From: TMED14 sp041179465 | GTDB taxonomy: Bacteria; Bacteroidota; Bacteroidia; Flavobacteriales; Schleiferiaceae | Reading direction: 5' to 3' | DNA length: 7,777 bases | Assembly: GCA_041179465.1 (NCBI GenBank) | Contig: JBEGTJ010000074.1 | Span: 1-7,777 of the forward strand | Shown: positions 4,979 through 7,777 of the stretch, piece by piece | Layout of the letters: each line of letters opens with the position of its first letter | Numbering within the stretch: position 1 is the first letter of the stretch | The notes under the pieces: model-generated | Seen by the model: only the letters and a program-made list of their open reading frames with translations | Database searches by the model: none | Told to the model about the DNA's origin: nothing | Position numbers and translations under genes: made by a program

Positions 4979-5896
4979 TTAGCTAAGGTTTTCAAATATA
5001 GGTATCTCGTTCAATACCTCATCAAAAGAATGCGGCGCGTAGCCCAATTCCCTTCGGGCTTTGGCGATATGGAATCCTGTCACGGGCGGACGCTTCGCGG
5101 GCTGCCCCAACGAGTCGCTGCTGACGACGTCAATGAGGCTCGCGTCGAGGTGGGCGTGTGCGGCCACACGGCGCACGAGTTCGAGGATGCTGAAGGTATC
5201 GGGACCGCTGAGGTGGTAGATGCCCTCGGCACCACGTTCGGCTATGCGCAGGCAGCCCTCGGCGAGGTCCACGCTCCAGGTCGGGCTGCGCACTTGGTCG
5301 TCGACGACCCGAATGCGCTCGCCGCGCTGCAGGGCGCCCCGCGCCCAAAGGATGATGTTGCTGCGGCTCAGTCCCGGAACGTACCCAATCACCAAGACCG
5401 TGCGGGCGATGGTGTAGCGAGCGCCGCTGGCCTTCACGGCTTCTTCGGCGTGGAGCTTCGACCAGCCGTAGACGCTTAAGGGAGCGGGGGCCGCGTCTTC
5501 GGCGTAGGGTCCGTTTTGGCCGTCAAAAATGAAGTCGGTGCTGATGAAGATCAGGTGGACGCCGTGCCGCGCGCAGGCTTCGGCGCAGTACCGCGTCGCC
5601 GCTACGTTCAGTTGGTGACAAAGCTCGGGGTCTTTTTCGCAGTCGTCGACCTGCGTCATGGCCGCCGAGTGGATGAGGACGTCGGGGCGAAACTCCGTCA
5701 GCACCCGCTCGAAATCCTCAGGTCGGGTCGTATCGAGTTCCGCATACGGGAAGCCGAAGTGATTGCCGCGGGCGGGTCCGCGACCCGTAGCCAGCAGTTC
5801 GTGGCGGCCTTGCGCCAGGTAGAGCAGCGATTGGCCCAGCAAGCCGTTGGCGCCCGTCACCAGGATGCGCAGGGGGCGTGGAGTCACGTCAAGCAC
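4979..5896 (-). CDS. RmlD-like SDR-family NAD(P)-dependent reductase
   Basis: A 305-residue extended short-chain dehydrogenase of the RmlD (dTDP-4-dehydrorhamnose reductase) subfamily, cytoplasmic. The Rossmann nucleotide loop TGANGLLG is at 14-21, HSAAMTQVDDCE at 76-87 fits the family active-site region, STDFIFDG is at 119-126, and the catalytic YxxxK is Tyr143-Lys147 (YGWSKLHAEE). Length is normal. RmlD makes dTDP-L-rhamnose, but no rmlA, rmlB or rmlC lies here, so another nucleotide-sugar or related substrate is possible. The frame has no early ATG. The first GTG (5894-5896) overlaps pyrF by 8 nt; a second GTG (5885-5887) starts just after the pyrF TGA and is equally plausible. Either keeps the whole Rossmann fold. 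The 3' end is AT-rich and contains a candidate promoter for the transporter. It is probably co-transcribed with prfA and pyrF. Confidence 0.88.
   Translation of the reverse strand: MLDVTPRPLRILVTGANGLLGQSLLYLAQGRHELLATGRGPARGNHFGFPYAELDTTRPEDFERVLTEFRPDVLIHSAAMTQVDDCEKDPELCHQLNVAATRYCAEACARHGVHLIFISTDFIFDGQNGPYAEDAAPAPLSVYGWSKLHAEEAVKASGARYTIARTVLVIGYVPGLSRSNIILWARGALQRGERIRVVDDQVRSPTWSVDLAEGCLRIAERGAEGIYHLSGPDTFSILELVRRVAAHAHLDASLIDVVSSDSLGQPAKRPPVTGFHIAKARRELGYAPHSFDEVLNEIPIFENLS
4993..5026 (-). promoter_or_regulatory. Candidate promoter for the transporter subcluster
   Basis: On the minus strand TATATTTG (4993-5000) matches TAnnTTTG, and TTTG (5023-5026) lies 22 nt upstream, within the reported Bacteroidota spacing range. 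It sits within the last codons of the reductase gene, about 26 nt before the transporter ATG, and would allow transporter expression independent of prfA-pyrF. The reading frame there is AT-rich, so chance occurrence cannot be excluded. Confidence 0.5.
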
Positions 5897-6701
5897 GGTA
5901 GGCGGAGCGGATTTCAGCTACCAGGGAATCGGCGGATTCGGCGGCGCGGCGCTGCCAATCGGTCCCTGAGGAGGCGTACATGATGCTGCGCGAAGCATTG
6001 ACGAGCAGTCCCAATCCGGGCGTGCCGCGGAAGGCTCCGTGGCGCACCACTTCTTCGGCGCTTCCGCCTTGGGCGCCCACACCAGGAACCAAGAAGAAGG
6101 TCTCAGGCATACGGTCGCGCAGGGCACCGAGCGCCTCAGGACGCGTCGCACCCGCCACCACCATCAGGTTTTGGGGCGTTCCCCACTCCAGGTAGCAGTC
6201 GGCCACGGCCTCGTAGACCCGGCGGCCGTCGCTGAGGTCCAGCTGCTGAAGGTCGTCAGCCCCCGGATTGCTGGTCAAGCCGAGGCCCACAACCCACTTT
6301 CCTTGCCGCATGAAGGGTTCCACGCTGTCGCGGCCCATGTAGGGCGCCACGGTAATGGCGTCGTAGCCCATCACGTCAAGGATCCCTTGGGCGTAGCGGC
6401 TGGCCGTGTTGCCGATGTCGCCGCGCTTGGCGTCGGCAATCAAAAAGGGTTTTGAGCTGAGGCCGTGCAGGTGCTGCGTGACCGCGTCGAGGGCGTCCCA
6501 ACCCGGGCGTCCCAGGGCCTCAAAGAAGGCAAAATTGGGCTTGTAGGCAACCGCCACGTGGGCGGTGGCGTCCACCACTCCAATGCAAAATTCGGCCAGT
6601 CCTCCGACCCCTGAGGGCAGTTTGCTGGGGTCGGGGTCAAGCCCCACGCAGAGGCCGTGCCCGGCCGTTTCGATGCGTTGGGTAAGTTCAGCGTAGGTCA
6701 T
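5889..6701 (-). CDS. pyrF: Orotidine 5'-phosphate decarboxylase, group 2
   Basis: A 270-residue TIM-barrel enzyme that decarboxylates OMP to UMP, the last step of de novo pyrimidine synthesis in the cytoplasm. The catalytic DAKRGDI motif is at 90-96 (Asp90, Lys92, Asp95), with AYKPN at 52-56 supplying another conserved lysine (Lys54). Phosphate-binding elements are VPGVGAQGG (205-213) and VNASRSI (234-240). Both the length and the VNASR region are those of the longer group 2 form rather than the roughly 230-residue E. coli type. The ATG at 6699-6701 overlaps the prfA stop as ATGA, indicating translational coupling. Its own TGA overlaps the start of the reductase gene. The prfA-pyrF pairing is, from memory, common in Bacteroidota. 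No key residue is missing. Confidence 0.96.
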   Translation of the reverse strand: MTYAELTQRIETAGHGLCVGLDPDPSKLPSGVGGLAEFCIGVVDATAHVAVAYKPNFAFFEALGRPGWDALDAVTQHLHGLSSKPFLIADAKRGDIGNTASRYAQGILDVMGYDAITVAPYMGRDSVEPFMRQGKWVVGLGLTSNPGADDLQQLDLSDGRRVYEAVADCYLEWGTPQNLMVVAGATRPEALGALRDRMPETFFLVPGVGAQGGSAEEVVRHGAFRGTPGLGLLVNASRSIMYASSGTDWQRRAAESADSLVAEIRSAYRA

Positions 6702-7777
6702 TCGTCGGCGCCTTGTTGAAGTCGTTCGGCATGGTCCGCGACCCTCAGGCCCTCAATCAGGGCTCCGAGGTCGCCGTTCATCACGTCGGGGAGGTTGTAC
6801 ACCGTCAAGCCAATGCGGTGGTCGGTCACGCGGCTTTGCGGAAAGTTGTAGGTGCGGATTTTCGCACTACGGTCGCCCGTGCTCACCAGCGATTTGCGGT
6901 GCTCGGCCACGGCGGCGTCGCGTTCTGCCCGGGCCTTGTCCCAAATTCGCGCCCGAAGCACGGTCAGGGCCCGGTCGTAGTTCTGGTGCTGCGAGCGGCC
7001 GTCTTGGCATTCCACCACGATTCCGGTCGGAAAGTGCGTGAGGCGAACGCCCGACTCGGTTTTGTTGACGTGCTGCCCTCCTGCCCCGCTCGAGCGGAAG
7101 GTGTCTTTGCGAATGTCGACGTCGCGGATTTGCACGTCGAGCTCGTCGGCCTCGGGGAGTACGGCCACAGTCGCCGCCGAGGTGTGCACTCGGCCCTGGC
7201 TTTCGGTGGCAGGCACGCGCTGAACGCGGTGCACGCCGCTTTCAAACTTGAGCACCCCGTAGACTTGCTCGCCGCGGATCTGAACGCTGGCTTCTTTGAT
7301 GCCGCCCACCGAGCCCTCGGTGAGGCTCAGCATTTCGGTGGTCCACCCTTTTTCTTCGGCAAAGCGGAGGTAGGCGCGCAGGAGTTCTCCCGCAAAGAGT
7401 CCGGCCTCATCTCCCCCCGTGCCCGCACGCACTTCGAGCACCGCATCTTTGGCGTCTTCGGGGTCTTTCGGAATCAGGAGTTCCTTGATTTCGGTTTCGA
7501 GCGAGGCAATGCGCTGGCGGGCGGCATCGAACTCTTCCTGCGCCATTTCGCGCATCTCGGGGTCTTTTTCGACGTCGAGCAGTTGCTGGGCCTCGTCGCG
7601 GTTGGCGATGGCTTGCAGGTAGCGGGTACGGGCCTGGACCAGTTCGTCGAGCTCCTTGTATTCGCGGTTCAAGCGTATGAATCGCGCGGGGTCCGCCGCC
7701 AGTTCCGGCGTCATCAGCTGGTCGTGCACGTCCTGGTGGCGCACCCAAATGGCCTGAAGTTTCTCTACGAGGTTCAT
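6698..7777 (-). CDS. prfA: Peptide chain release factor 1
   Basis: A 359-residue class I release factor that recognises UAA and UAG stop codons and triggers peptide release. The codon-reading tripeptide PAT is at 189-191 (RVPATESQGR), which marks RF1 rather than RF2 (SPF). The catalytic GGQ is at 233-235 within SGAGGQHVNK; its glutamine is normally methylated by PrmC. The N-terminal helical domain covers roughly 1-110, followed by LEVRAGTGGDEAGLF and the usual C-terminal DHRIGLTVYNLP block. The ATG occupies the last three bases of the window, and the N-terminus (MNLVEKLQAI) fits the family, so the gene appears complete. Its promoter and anything upstream are outside. Several genes here end in TAG (hpf, the helix-hairpin-helix gene), for which RF1 is the required factor. 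Confidence 0.97.
   Translation of the reverse strand: MNLVEKLQAIWVRHQDVHDQLMTPELAADPARFIRLNREYKELDELVQARTRYLQAIANRDEAQQLLDVEKDPEMREMAQEEFDAARQRIASLETEIKELLIPKDPEDAKDAVLEVRAGTGGDEAGLFAGELLRAYLRFAEEKGWTTEMLSLTEGSVGGIKEASVQIRGEQVYGVLKFESGVHRVQRVPATESQGRVHTSAATVAVLPEADELDVQIRDVDIRKDTFRSSGAGGQHVNKTESGVRLTHFPTGIVVECQDGRSQHQNYDRALTVLRARIWDKARAERDAAVAEHRKSLVSTGDRSAKIRTYNFPQSRVTDHRIGLTVYNLPDVMNGDLGALIEGLRVADHAERLQQGADE

Noticed and set aside
5516..5983. Plus-strand open frame of 155 codons antisense to the reductase and pyrF
   Set aside because: It spans two well-identified minus-strand genes, has no recognisable domain and no promoter-like sequence, so it is a shadow frame.

Overview
The window looks like a chromosomal segment of a GC-rich member of the Bacteroidota, probably near the Flavobacteriales. 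Four signs support this. First, TAnnTTTG (-7) promoter boxes, the form used by the Bacteroidota primary sigma factor, lie at plausible places. Second, most start codons lack a Shine-Dalgarno sequence, while rpsU has an exceptionally strong one. Third, the order rpsU - xerC - hpf - four tRNAs - tuf is, from memory, typical of this phylum. Fourth, HPF and bS21 are of the short forms usual there. The species cannot be named from sequence alone. Every gene I can support is on the minus strand, so transcription runs from high to low coordinates.

Right part (7777 to 2420), a tightly packed run: prfA (release factor 1), pyrF (group 2 OMP decarboxylase, 4-nt overlap), an RmlD-like SDR reductase (GTG start, 8-nt overlap), a LeuT-like sodium-coupled amino acid transporter (12-nt gap), a 45-residue single-span membrane protein (1-nt gap), and a membrane-anchored helix-hairpin-helix protein (1-nt TGATG overlap). 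The last three form a translationally linked subcluster. A candidate promoter within the 3' end of the reductase gene could drive it separately.

Middle part (2420 to 934): rpsU has its own promoter box and a 12-base anti-SD complement, followed by a strong intrinsic terminator. The T-tract of that terminator runs straight into the ATG of xerC (tyrosine recombinase). hpf, a short ribosome hibernation factor, follows xerC. rpsU, hpf, prfA and tuf make this a translation-centred region, with xerC (chromosome dimer resolution) inside it.

Left part (930 to 1): a well-formed promoter (TTG-N19-TACATTTG) begins right after hpf. It precedes a structured leader, then tRNA-Thr(TGT), tRNA-Tyr(GTA), tRNA-Gly(TCC), tRNA-Thr(GGT) and the 5' part of tuf (EF-Tu), which runs off the window.

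No mobile element, CRISPR array or phage gene is visible, and the plus strand carries no convincing gene. The items most worth following up are the small membrane protein coupled to the transporter, the rpsU anti-SD pairing (a probable bS21 autoregulatory signal), the terminator fused to the xerC start codon, and a large periplasmic insertion in the transporter.
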